From the NCBI GenBank assembly GCA_950022295.1, contig OX465599.1, forward strand, positions 290,615,501 to 290,679,500: a stretch of DNA of 64,000 bases, written 5' to 3'. The translations under genes and the position numbers were made by a program. Source of the DNA: Bromus sterilis (Eukaryota; Streptophyta; Magnoliopsida; Poales; Poaceae). The notes below the pieces were generated by a model. It made no database searches. It had not been told where the DNA came from and saw only the letters and a list, made by a program, of their open reading frames with translations. Positions 33,549 to 45,200 of this stretch are shown one piece after another (position 1 is the first letter of the stretch; the number at the start of each line of letters is the position of its first letter).

Positions 33549-35996
33549 CCGAGCAAAATTCAGTCAACAATGAATACCAAGAGCTAGAAAGCGAGGTTGA
33601 ACCGTGTTCGGTTGACAGAGAGCATCCAAGTAACATAGCACACAATCTAGAGAAGGAAGACGCGGCATTGGAGAGTTATCCAGAAGAAGAACAAAGTATT
33701 GCTCCCGTACAAGCATTACATTTGCCCGGCGTCTTCAAAGAGGTATACCTAACCAGCAGCTTGCTTACCTTTCGATCCGTTCATAAGTATATTTTTGATG
33801 CTTCTACCTTCATGACTTTACTTAATGTTGAAAGACCGATCAAGATGAGTAACTTGTTTGCTAGGAATGATTTTTTTCACTGACCATGCCAGTCAATATA
33901 TCATACCATTCATAAAGGCTAGTAGTGAGTTGTAACTCGAGACACTTATAACTCGGAGGTGAAGAACCTAGTCGTTCATAGCTCAGATATGGCACATACC
34001 GAGTTACATCTAGCTCGGAACCAAAGCCCACTGAGATACACACCGAGTTATAATTTGTCTCAATCAAGGTTGCTCCCATCATACATGCTAAGTTTTATTT
34101 TCATACGGGCAACTTCGATTATTTCATACTTGGCTAACATTTGGTCTCAAATGATACATATGTTTTGTAACACTTTTGATTTCAGAAACATGAAGCCAAG
34201 ATATGAATATGTTGAGGAAATTGATGGTGTTATAATTCCTTATTCAAAACCATCAGAGATAGAATGTGAAACACAATGCATAGCCGAATGGGGTGATGCC
34301 AAATATGAATCATTTGTTGGCTTATTTCCAAAGCCGTTCTCACATCAAGATCGGCTAGAAAATAAAAAGCTTACCTTCGATTCAAACATGTGTGATCAGA
34401 TTGACAAGAAGGTGGACACCACAAGCGATAGGATCGAGCTTTCAAGTACACCAACTATTAGTGAGCATGATGATGATATTCTTGAAGGCGAGGGTTCTGT
34501 CAAGGTTACAATGAAGACGCAAAGCACTAGGGGGCAACAAGCAAATCCAATGATCGATGATACCATAGTCAAAGAAAGCAAAGGCCGAATTAAATGCGAA
34601 AGTAGAAAGCCGAAAGTTACTTTCGCGCAGCTACTGGAAAAATATCAAAAGTGTTCATCGGCCAAGTGTTTCAAAGCCCTCAAGATTACCCCCTAGGCTC
34701 AAATCTAAGGACCGGTATTGGCAAAGAGATAATCTCAATATATCATATTCACATCCGTATTGTGGGTTGCCAATGCCAATGTCATGGGTACCTCCCTATG
34801 CTTATAAGAGTTCATATCCATCATGGGAGAGGTATGATACCAGGGCACATTATCCAACCTTTTTCGAGTCATCTCATCAAGGCTATGTAGCTCCAAAAAG
34901 GTCAGCATTTAATAAACATAACCAAGACCGTTTCACTCAAAAGGAATCGGTCAGGAGCTCATGGAGGAAGAAGGAGGTAGTCAGCAAGTCTACCAAGTAA
35001 AAAGAGATGGCCGCAAGGATGCTGTTTCAGAGTTAGAAGTGCCCAATCCAAGTCGGCTAAGATCTGGAGAATTAGAGAAGAGGAAGATAGCGTGGATCCC
35101 TAAGAAAAATTCTCCATTTAAAAGGGATGTCCCAGCGTATGTTGCAAAGCCGACTAGGGTAGGAGAGGACAGACAGGAAGCCGAGCTCGGAACAAACCAA
35201 GCTACTCGGAGCGAGCTCAGAATCAGCTGAGTTGTTCAAAAGAAACTCAGAACAAACCAGGCTACTCAGCAACAGCTCAGATCAAATCAAGGTACTTGGA
35301 ACCAGGACAGAGACAGCCGAACTATTCAGAACCAGCCCGGAACCAATGGAGCAGCTCGGGAGCAACTCAGAATTCACCGAGCAGCTCGGAACTAACCGAT
35401 TAACTCGACACCAACTCAGAATCCATCGAACTACTCAGGACTCACAAGCAAACCGTGGTGGTGAACAGGGATCGGTACAAAAAGGAGTTGCTGCTACTGA
35501 TGAGTTGGTCATGACTCAGAAACACAAGCACCAAGCTACAACCAATTCGGATGCTACGCTCACCGAATTACATATGCAAACACGACCGGATGTTGTGTCA
35601 TCAAGTACTACTCGGAAACATAATTCGGCTAGTACCACTTGGAAGAAATTACAAAAGCTTGATGCACAAGAACTTGAGAAGATGAGTATGGCATGGGTTC
35701 CCAAGAAGAGCAAACAAACTAAGAATGATGTGCGAGCTCCTGTTGCAACAAGTTCAACCAAGGTGAAGAAAGAGAAAGTATCCCATAAGAGATTAAGTCG
35801 AAGGTTTTTATCCACAAAAAATGATCTTCGGCTAGCACATCATTCATATTCTTCAACCGTGCCATTAACATCTTTACCATGGAATTTATCCCCAGGTAAT
35901 ATTGGCTACCCTCCATGGGCTTATTTTTATCCATGGAAGCAATACGATTTCTTACATCATGAATGGGTATCACCAAATCAATATACATTATATTAG
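33545..35996 (+). pseudogene. Element A second coding stretch, frame-broken
   Basis: Three main pieces in shifting frames: 33545-33883, then 33959-34696, then 34767-35000 with 34961-35230 and 35232-35996. Readable parts are an acidic segment with RYEYVEEIDG, a KVTFAQLLEKYQK segment, an aromatic and Pro-rich segment (MSWVPPYAYKSSYPSW) and two copies of a motif of the type AWxPKK followed by basic residues (near 35090 and 35690). I cannot assign a domain. It probably continues the gag-like protein of this family. At least three frameshifts are needed to read through it. Confidence 0.4.
35170..35450 (+). repeat. Second degenerate 30-bp array in element A
   Basis: Repeats of the form agCTCGGAACaaAcC...ActCaGaa with a 30-bp spacing, coding for units such as EQLGSNSEFT. 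It is more degenerate than the array at 32745 but shows the same CTCGG/CTCAG spacing. A few related copies also occur at about 33925-34045. Confidence 0.5.
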
Positions 35997-36578
35997 TTGC
36001 ATTCTTTGCTGCTTCAAAGAGCCAAAATATTTGACTTGTTATCTCATATTTTTATTTCGGTTATATATGTTTTGGTGGATGAATTCTACATTCTACTTCC
36101 GGTTACATAAACATGGCCGGTGTGATTTTCTAAACATCGTCCTTAGTCATTTTGGAGAACGAAACAAGGTGTGCATTCATTGAAAATCTGTTGCATGGGC
36201 CAATTCATAGTTTTGGCTTAGTATGATCTAGCTAGTTCTTTCTTTGAATTTATGAGAAGCCAAATCATTACTGTTTCTATTATTGAGCATCCTATTTATG
36301 ACATGCATAATATTGGTAAACCTTGTCTTATTAGTGCCATGGAGTTTTTTTACTTTGATAGTTCGGTTTGCAATAGCCGAGGTATTGATATTGTTTATAC
36401 ATCTCCTTGAGGTGTTGTTTTGGAGCCTCAAACTGAATAAAGTGTTGTTGCACAAATGATCAAAACCGAATGTTTTATTATTCGGTTCAGAGTTTTTATT
36501 TTCTATAAGTGCTACACATATTGAGGGTTTTTGGTGATTCATTATTAATAGCTCAACAAATATCTATGGATTTCATAT
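35997..36578 (+). other. AT-rich stretch of element A without a gene
   Basis: No ORF with recognisable content on either strand. It is probably decayed internal sequence at the site where RT was lost. Confidence 0.5.
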
Positions 36579-37000
36579 GTGTTGACGGATCACTTAATAT
36601 TCATCTTGATAAAGTGTTTAGATATAATGTTTATATTGGGTTGTTTTAGCATTGCTCGTATACCTAGACATGACAACTGGAAGGAAAATAAATTGGCACA
36701 ACAGACATCTGGTTATCATGTTAATTGTGGTGTATTTCATGTTTCTCAAGAGCCGATGTTAAGTTTGCCAACATAGGGGAGACCGAACCGGAGTTCACCG
36801 TTTCATCCATTATTGGAGATTTTTGTATGCAGGCGAAAGCAAGGATTGGAGGAGGTTCAATATTTATTATGTACAAGATTCTCGCAAAAGGGTAGACAAT
36901 ATTGTTCAGTGGACATCTTTGAGATAGATGTTGATATATGGGGATTATTGATGGATTTCTTATGGAATTATTCTCAAGTTCAGAAGGTTTCACCAAAGTC
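36579..37000 (+). pseudogene. RNase H end and linker remnant of a Tat-like pol
   Basis: The plus frame 36579-36776 contains RIPRHDNWKENKLAQ and a SGYHVNxGxFH segment, like the C-terminal end of the RNase H of Tat-type gypsy elements. Just downstream, in another frame (about 36845-36910), DWRRFNIYYVQD resembles the linker that leads to the integrase. The assignment is from family knowledge by eye. Stops and shifts make it non-functional. It shows that A descends from an autonomous Tat-like element that lost RT and integrase. Confidence 0.45.
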
Positions 37001-37185
37001 TGCATAAAAGGGATCAAACAAGCAATGGATGTCGTGCTAATAAATAGCCGATATATGATTATCGCCCCAAGGATAAACGAAGCCGATATTATTATCGCCC
37101 TAAGAATATGCATGGTCGATCAAGAGTTGACATCGTCTTTAGAACCTATATGGTGCAGAATATTTTTCGGCACACAAGTTTTGCC

Positions 37186-37202
37186 GAAAAACAGGGGGCA
37201 TG
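37186..37202 (+). other. Polypurine tract of element A
   Basis: gaaaaacagggggcatg ends directly before the TGTTGACA start of the 3' LTR. Confidence 0.6.
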
Positions 37203-37548
37203 TGTTGACAACGGTTTTTGGCACGACGATAAACTTATATAAGATGACCTCAAATGAAGAAGTGCTCTACATGAAAAAGTTGGGTATTGTCGAGTTGAAC
37301 AACTTTGTAGTTCGAGCCGTTTCCATCCGATTCCATCTCAAAGGCCGAAACTATGTTTGAAGTGATAAGACCCTGGCATTCGAGGTACTATTCTTCCAAT
37401 TAGGCCTTCAAGACATCATCAAATTGGAAAATGTTCTACATAGGCCAGCTTCGTCTCGTCTAATAGGTCGATTTTGATATTTGGAATGTCCAATTCTGAC
37501 ACCGTATGAAGAAGTTATGGCCAAAATAGTGCAATGCTGAAAAACCAG

Positions 37549-37700
37549 GTCGGACCGTCCGACTTCAAAGCCGGACCGTCCGACTTGAGGACCCCGATTA
37601 AAGAAAGATTTGACCTTCAGCTCGGACCGTCCGACCATGACACCGGACCGTCCGACCCTGTAGTCCGGACCGTCCGGGATAAAGTCCGGACGTCCGACCC
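37549..37700 (+). repeat. Palindromic TCGGACCGTCCGA array, 3' LTR of A
   Basis: About six copies of the same palindrome as in the 5' LTR. The array is shorter because of a whole-unit difference. Confidence 0.8.
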
Positions 37701-37967
37701 CCCGATCCGGGTCCAAGTTTGGACGAGATTTTGGCAGTTTTGACGCAGATTGGAGTCCATATCTTGCACGGGAAGTCCAACCGCCTCATAAATAGATGAG
37801 GTGACGGCCGATTGAAACAACACATAATCGATATTCATCCAAACACATCTACTTACAAGTATCTTTTTATTTTTCGTTACCCATGGCCGAGCCTTAGAAA
37901 CCCTAGGGTTTGGTTCATCTTTGTTGTTTTACGCTGAAAAGCGGTTGGCTCTCCTCCCCGAAATCGA

Positions 37968-37972
37968 GGAAC
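37968..37972 (+). other. Target duplication GGAAC of element B
   Basis: GGAAC at 37968-37972 is repeated at 61901-61905. After removing B and one copy, the A LTR reads through and matches its 5' partner. Confidence 0.85.
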
Positions 37973-38264
37973 TGATACGTCCAAAATGCATCAATAATTT
38001 ATATAGTAATTCTTTCTTATTCATTGATATATTTCTTGATATGATGCTATTCTTATGTTGTTTTGGCTTATTTTACACAGTTTTTAACTTTCCGATGCCG
38101 AAGCAGCAGACGCAGGATTCAGCGGTAAAAAGTGGACGCTGAGTTGCTGAAGAAGAACACCTCCAACTTACATGAAATTTTACGGAGGCAGTTTTTCAGA
38201 AGGATAACGAAGGCACGCAGAAGAGCAACCAGAGGGGGGCCATAGGGTGTCCAGGCGGCCACCT

Positions 38265-38290
38265 GGCGCGGCCCCACCTCTGGCCGCGCC
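38265..38290 (+). repeat. GC hairpin in LTR B
   Basis: GGCGCGGCC-CCACCTCT-GGCCGCGCC is a perfect 9-bp stem and 8-nt loop, about 50 bp upstream of the TATA box. Confidence 0.7.
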
Positions 38291-38337
38291 GGGAGGGCGC
38301 TTGGGCCCCCTGGAGCACTCCCGGCTCCCCCCTCTGG

Positions 38338-38347
38338 CCTATATACC
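38338..38347 (+). promoter_or_regulatory. TATA box of LTR B
   Basis: GCCTATATACCCC follows the GC hairpin. The same spacing is kept in LTR V and in the 3' LTR of B. Confidence 0.5.
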
Positions 38348-39502
38348 CCTCGTCGTCCAAAAACCCTAAAAAGAGAAGAGTTTACGGAGTTCCGCCGCCG
38401 CTCCGTGGCGGAAACCTACAGAGAAGAAAAGCCATCTCTGGCGGGCAGATTCCGCCGGGGAGATCACCTCCCGAAAGGGGAGATCGTCTCCATCGTCATC
38501 ACCATCGTCACGGGCATCATCGAGATCATCATCGACATCATCACCACCATCAGCACCATCTCCATCTCCATCCAATCGTGTATCACAATTGCAAGTCATG
38601 TTGTAATCCGTACTATCTATCCCCTCTACTCTATCAGTGTTGATTACTACTTTGTGGTGAATGCTATTGAGTTTTGTTGGAGAAATATTATTGTGTTCAG
38701 ATTGTTTATCATCTATTTATCACCACTGATCATGATCTCTTTTATTCCTTGTGAGTAGTTACTTTAGTTCTTGAGGACATGGGAGAAGTCTAGTTGCTAG
38801 TAGTCATATGATATTGAAGTAATATGTGTTGGTTGATATTTAAGTTGTGTTGTTATTTTCCTAGTGGTGTTGTGTGAGTCGAACACTCAACACTTCGCCT
38901 TATCAAGGACCTAGGGGAATACATTGTGTACAAAGAATGCTTACGGTGGGTTGCCGGAGTGACAGAAACCTAAACCCCAGTTTGCACGCTTTTGCACAAG
39001 GGAATCATGGATCACCGATCGTATTGCTATCGTTAGGCTTTTGCCTTAGTTACTATCTTGTATTTGCGGATGCTTGCAAGGTGTTTAATCATAAGAGTGC
39101 ACTCATCTTAGTCTAGAGGGTGCACTAGCATAGATCCACCCACCAAGCATTTATCAACACAGCACATAGTACCGATACGGAATATGGCGAAAGCACATGA
39201 CTACCTTTCCTGTGTGTCCTCAAGAACACTTTAGCTTTTATAAGTTCAGTTGCTAGGCCTCTCCTTTGCTAAGAAAGGATTGGGCCACTCTTTGCTCTCA
39301 GCATCTTTTACTTTGCTCGTTTTTACTATCCTGTCGCTTATACCACGAAAACCCCTAAACAGTTATCTTTCAGTGCTTGCAGCTCTCTCCTTACCAAAAT
39401 CACTTACTACTACCTTCTGCTCCTCGTTGGGTTCGACACTCTTACTTATCGAAAACACTGCAATAGATCCCATTACGTCGTGGGTCATCAAGCTACGTTT
39501 TC

Positions 39503-39520
39503 TGGCGCCGTTGCCGGGGA
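39503..39520 (+). other. Primer binding site of element B (tRNA-Asp type)
   Basis: TGGCGCCGTTGCCGGGGA, 12 bp after the LTR, is identical to the primer site of element II. A consensus splice donor (GTAAGT, 39535-39540) follows 14 bp later. Confidence 0.85.
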
Positions 39521-39606
39521 GTGTAGCTCTATTAGTAAGTGAAGCTGGTAAGAGAGTTTTTATATTTTTGTTTTAGTTTTAGTTTTGCTGTTGCTGTTTT
39601 GTCCTT

Positions 39607-42288
39607 ATGAACACCCCTACTCTTGGATCGTTGTTCCTGGGGAGCCGCCCCACTACTAAGGTAGTCACTCCTACCCCTACTGAAATTGTGCCTTATAAGA
39701 TACCATCTGGTATTATTGATCATGTCTTAACCAATCGCTATGCAGGAGACAGACATCCAGGTGAACACTTGCTATATTTATCACAACTATGTTCCTTATT
39801 CAAGCTTGCAGGTGTGTCACTGGAGTTCGTTATGAAGAAATTATTCTCCGTATCGCTTACAGACAAAGCTTCAGATTGGTATAAGCTCCTCGATAACCCA
39901 CACTCTCTTAATTGGGAAGAGCTTAAGTCTCTCTTTTATACAAAGTTTTACCCTCTTCATGAAGTTTATCGAGACAGGAATTACATCTATAACTTTAGGT
40001 CTCGCGAAGGAGAGAGCATCACTCAAGCTTGGGGGAGGCTTAAGTCCCTAATGTTCAAATGTCCTATTCATAAGCTCCCCAAAGATGTTATACTTACAAA
40101 TTTTTATGCCATGCTTTCTAATCAGGACAAGGAAAGGTTGGATGCCTCCTCTAGCGGGGTATTTCAGACAAAGAGCGTGGAGGAGAGATGGGATCTCATC
40201 GAAAGAATCCAGAAGAATACTGAAGATTGGGAAATCGATAAAGGTATTGAACCAGCTATAAATTATGAGCATGATTATATTGAGAGCTATGTGAAAACTG
40301 ATTATTTCAATACCTTTTTCTCTAAGATTGGTTTGGATTCCCATCTAATGATTGATTTTTGTAAGGACTTTGCCTCTCATGTTGATTCTTCTAAGGAGAA
40401 GAAGGATCGGTACCATAAGCCTTTCAAAGAAGTACCTATTGATATTCACGTTGTTGATCCTATTTTGCCTGCAGTTATCTATGAACAGACCCCTTTTCCT
40501 TCAATAATAAGGGAGCACTCTTTTGTGACAGGCATCATAAACAAAAGTGAGAGAAGAACAGGAGAACCTGAGGACCAGATCAGATTCGATCCTCAAGTTG
40601 CTATGGTTAAAGATTTAGTTACTGATGATGTTTCAGATTCTATTATAAATTTTTGTGTTGTTTCAACTAACATTGTCACAGCCAAGAATAGAAGCCCAAT
40701 TTTAGGTACACCAGTTGTATCTGTTAAAATAGGAGCTCACAACTATTACGGGCTATGCGATCTGGGATCGAGCGCTAGCGCGATTCCTTATTCGCTTTAT
40801 CAAGAGATTATGACTGAGATTTCACCTTGTGAACTAGAAGAGATTGATGTTACTATTCATCTTGCAAACAAAGCTACTATCTCTCCTATTGTGATCGTGA
40901 GAGATGTTGAAGTCCTATGCGGAAAGGTAAAGTATCCTACTGACTTTCTTGTACTTGGTTCAGTACAAGATAGTTTTTTTCCTATTATTTTTGGGAGACC
41001 TTTTCTCAGAACCTGTGGAGCTATTATAGATTGCAAGAAAGGTAAAGTTTCTGTTGAATTCAATGGTGAGCCATATGAATTTAATTTTTCTAAGATTTCC
41101 AAGCAGCCTCATGGTACTGAATTACCTAGTGATGATAAAATTATTGAAAGTATTGCTTCTATTGCTATTCCCCCTAATGATCATTTGCAGCAATACATGG
41201 GGGACCACGAGAATGATACTCATATGCAGGAAAGAAATGAAATTGATGAAATCTTCTTGAGGCAACCTGCTATCCTGAAGCACAACCTTCCGGTTGAACC
41301 TTTAGGAATTATATCCAAACCAAAAGAAGACCCGGTGTTTGATCTCAAACCTCTTCCCGATACGCTCAAGTATGCTTATTTAGATGAAAAGAAAGTATAT
41401 CTTGTTATTATCAACTCTAACCTTTTAGGATATGAAGAAGAGCGACTATTGGAAGTACTTCGTAAACACCGTGGTGCAATTGGCTATACCCTTGATGACC
41501 TTAAGGGGATTAGTCCATCTATCTGTCAACATACTATCAACCTCGAGCCCGATGCTAAACCTGTTGTTGTCCACCAACGACGGTTGAACCCAAAGATGAT
41601 GGATGTTGTGAGGATCGAAATCCTCAAGCTTCTAGCTGCAGGTATTATCTACCCTATAGCCGATAGTAAGTGGGTAAGTCCAGTTCATTGTGTTCCTAAG
41701 AAAGGAGGGACAACTGTAGTCCCTAATGATAAGAATGAACTAATACCTCAGAGAATTATTATTGGGTATAGAATGTGTATTGATTACCGGAAGTTGAACA
41801 AGGCTACTAGGAAGGACCACTACCCGCTGCCCTTTATCCATCAGATGCTTGAGAGGCTGTCCAAAAACACCCACTTCTGCTATCTTGACGGGTACTCTGG
41901 CTTCTCTCAAATTCATGTTAACACTGCCGATCAAGAGAAGACCACTTTTACTTGTCCTTATGGTACTTATGCTTATAGACGTATGCCTTTTGGTTTATGC
42001 AATGCCCCTGCTACTTTTCAGAGATGTATGTCTGCAATATTTCATGGTTTCTGTGAGGAGATTGTGGAAGTCTTCATGGACGATTTTTCCGTCTATGGAA
42101 CTTCCTTTGACCACTGTCTCCACAATCTTAATAAAGTTTTGCAGAGATGCGAGGATACAAACTTAGTTCTAAACTGGGAAAAGTGCCACTTCATGGTTAA
42201 CGAAGGGATCGTGCTTGGACACAAGATTTCCGAGAGGGGAATTGAAGTGGACAAGGCGAAGATTGAAGCTATCGAAAGGATGCCCTAT
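39607..42288 (+). pseudogene. Gag, protease and RT of element B, 5' part of the split polyprotein
   Basis: 894 open codons with no stop. The gag domain occupies about residues 50-200 (DWYKLLD, SRxGESITQAW). The protease motif is CDLGSSAS near residue 385. The RT contains YRKLNKAT and the Athila-type active site FMDDFSVYG near residue 823. The frame is cut at residue 894 by element C and resumes in phase at 55943. Start: the first ATG after the primer site in this frame. Gag and pol share one ORF, as is usual for Athila. The frame runs another 25 codons into the C LTR, which are not native. Confidence 0.92.
42284..42288 (+). other. Target duplication CCTAT of element C
   Basis: CCTAT at 42284-42288 is repeated exactly at 55938-55942. 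The reading frame of B resumes correctly after it. Confidence 0.95.
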
Positions 42289-45200
42289 TGTGACGCCCCC
42301 AAAATCAATCCGTGTACAGTAATCATACACGCAGAGTACACGACTAAGATTAGGGTGCCACGGTGAGAATATCACAGCACAACACTAAACACAAAAGTAT
42401 AAACCAATATGTTACAATAAAGGGGGGGTCACGTGGACCCGAATACATAAGTTATACAAGCCATAATATCTGAGTACAGACATAGTTACTCAAGTTTTGC
42501 CTTAAGAAGGCTAGCACAAATAACCTCAGAGATACAGATCGAAAAGGCAAGGCCTCCTGCCTGGGAGCCTCCGAAACTACTCCTGGTCCTGGTCAGCGGG
42601 GGTCTCGACGTAGTAGTATCCTCCTCCGGGGTACTCCTGCTCCTGGGCTCCAACGTCGACTGCAGCGGCCGATCATGCAAAACAGTAAAGGAAATAAAGC
42701 AGGTGAGTATCTAGTATACCCGCGAGTCTTACGTCCGCTACTAAGCATTATGCATTGTATCAACGGAAAGAAGAGGCTGTATATAGTGGACTGCAAGATA
42801 GAAATCAGAATAAGGGTAAGAAGCTAGGCCTATCGAAGACTAGCATCTTCCGACGATGTCTTGCAGCATGAGGTAAGAATCAGCCAACAGTTCATATAAA
42901 GCATAAAGTAACAACGAAGCAGAAGTTGCTGCAACATTGTATAATATAAGTTGTAATGATTAACAATAATAATAATGCCTCCGAGTTCACCTCCTCGACA
43001 TCCCCGCGAGGAAGAAAACCCGGAACCATACAGTTTAATAGTAATAGTTTCTAGTGGTAAGATCTAGCTTCAGCATAAAGTGTCCTGTTACCGTGGACAC
43101 GGCTATCGATAGATTAATCTTCCCTGCAGGGGTGCACTGGCGTGACTCTACGACGCTCGGATCTCCAGGGTGGCGGGAACCTTGTCAGGGAACGCTCCAC
43201 CAAAGCTATCCGACACAAAGTAGCCCATCCTTCGGCAATCAACAGAGAGGTCATCCGCCGGACTATATCCTATGTACGCCGGGCTTTGGACCCTAACCCG
43301 AACGTACTCCTGCACGGTGCGTGACTGGCCGGTGAAGCAAAAATCAAAGCAAATACAAACACACCTGCTGCAGCAAAGAGAAGACAACACCACTTCCCGG
43401 CAATCAGCCCGCAGTACTGCTGACGTCTGAAGACCCTCGAACGAGACTACGATGCAGGGGAGCCCACACTCCTCGTCCCACGTGTAGGTAGTGCGTATAA
43501 GCCAAAAGGCTACTCAAGACATCCGCCGAACCATTTAGTATTTTAATTAACCTGCGTGACAACCGTTATCGTTGCCTCGACTTAACCAACCCGCGGTCAA
43601 CGACAGCAGTCAGGACCAACAGTACATCGGTGCCTGCCCTGTCGTCCCACCAAGTCACTGCGGTTACCAACAAGGTGAACCGTCTCCTTACCTTGTCTCG
43701 CGTGTGCTCTTGGTAGAGCTCGACTTTCGTGGTTTGGTAACTCTCGCGAGATACGATCAGGGGCCAAGCACGCCAGTAACGTCGGTCGTACCCTCCCTGT
43801 CGTTCCCGACGATATACCTCTCGCGGGCACCGTTGGGTCGCCCGACTTTCTTACCTTTAAGGACAACCGATGTCCAGGACCCTATGGCGGCAAGACAAAG
43901 TCAGCCTAGAGTGGAGTACAAGGATTACTCCCGGATAGCTCACACTTGAGGTGACTAGGCATAACCCAGATAGGGGCCTTTGGCGGTGTCTGCTTGGTAC
44001 CGTACCTGTGCAGTTGTATATATTGTATTCGTGTTCACTCCCCTGAGTGATCACGCCCGCTATCTAGTCCTAGCTAACAATGCGCAGGGCTCACTGCTGA
44101 ATAATGCATAAGTAATAATAGGCAGCATAGGATAAAGGAAAGGTACATCAAGGGGCGACAAAATCAGGCTATGCAATTGAATAGGAGTATAACGTAGCAG
44201 CAGCAGTAACAATGCCTAGTGCAAGAAATGTACGGAAAGATAGGCGATATCTGGGGAAGAGAATGGCTCTGCTTGCCTGCAAGCTCGACGGTAGGGGCAG
44301 GGTCGTCGACGAAGTAGTCGTACCCGGCAGCGGTGTAGTCGGCGGTAGCAGCGGGGTCTACCGAAGAATAAAGGGGGGAGAAACAGTGAATACACAGCAA
44401 TAATATACAAACATATGCATGACATGATAGATGAAATGTTAACGGTGTTCTAACGCAGTGCAAATGCACGTTGCTCGGAGCGGGAATTCATCCGGGGATG
44501 AACTACCGGCTCCGGGTGATTACCGGACAGGGGTCCGGAGGGGGAAGGATCAAGCCGGATGTGTCGTGGGTACCGGACAAACATAAGGGGGGTGTATCCG
44601 AGCTAGTTGAACTATTCCGAACAACTTTCATGTTCGGAATAAATTCATCCGGGTACTTTTTATCGGTACCGGGAATTATCGACAGACAGCCCGGAGGGGG
44701 GAATGTCGATGATCGGTGTGTTAGGGGGGTGTGGTTGGTATACGGATAGCGTATCCGTACTCGTTATATTTTTCTGATCAACTTTCATGTATAAAGTTTT
44801 TCGATCCGATATACGGATTAAAAGATATTGATTTTATAAGTTTAATCAATTTTAAAACATTAAAAATCCTTTTTCTACTTAATAATTCATTTATTAATTA
44901 TTAAATCAATTAGTAATTCATTTTAATTAACTGACCAGTGGGTCCCACTAGTCAGTGACACAGTTAACAAATAAATTAATTAAATCTAATTATTCAGTGG
45001 GGGGACCCACATGTCATTGACTTATTAATCCAATTAAATCAATTTAGTAAATGATTAAATGGGCTGGGCCCACATGTCTGTCACTCAGGGGGGGTTTCTT
45101 TTATGTTTTTTTTTGTAGCAACATAATTAGAGGGGGGGTCTGGTCCCACACGTCAGAGACTACAAGGGGGGTTAGGGGCTAATCCCAGGGGATTATCCCC

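Larger units (their letters stand above)
37203..37972 (+). repeat. 3' LTR of element A, left part
   Basis: It starts TGTTGACAAC and aligns with 30791-31765. It lacks one 42-bp unit of the palindromic array. It is cut at 37972 by element B and continues at 61906. Confidence 0.85.
37973..39490 (+). repeat. 5' LTR of element B (1.52 kb)
   Basis: It starts TGATACGTCC and ends GGGTCATCA. It contains the GC hairpin (38265-38290), a TATA box (38340-38345) and an ATC-rich microsatellite-like run (38490-38575). An 18-bp segment near 38462-38480 is absent from the 3' LTR. No gene is supported inside. Confidence 0.9.

Noticed and set aside
33959..34200. Membrane protein reading of element A (hydrophobic stretch near 34080-34160)
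   Set aside because: The hydrophobic residues come from AT-rich sequence between two gag-like pieces, and the start is probably not native.
38490..38575. ATC/CAT trinucleotide run as an independent microsatellite locus
   Set aside because: It is part of the LTR, present in both B LTRs, and a related run occurs in LTR II.
44164..44469. 101-residue minus-strand ORF in the C LTR, with relatives at 30303-30590 and 53556-53882
   Set aside because: It is shared because the LTRs are homologous; low-complexity Cys/Leu content and stops in the diverged copy suggest it is not coding.
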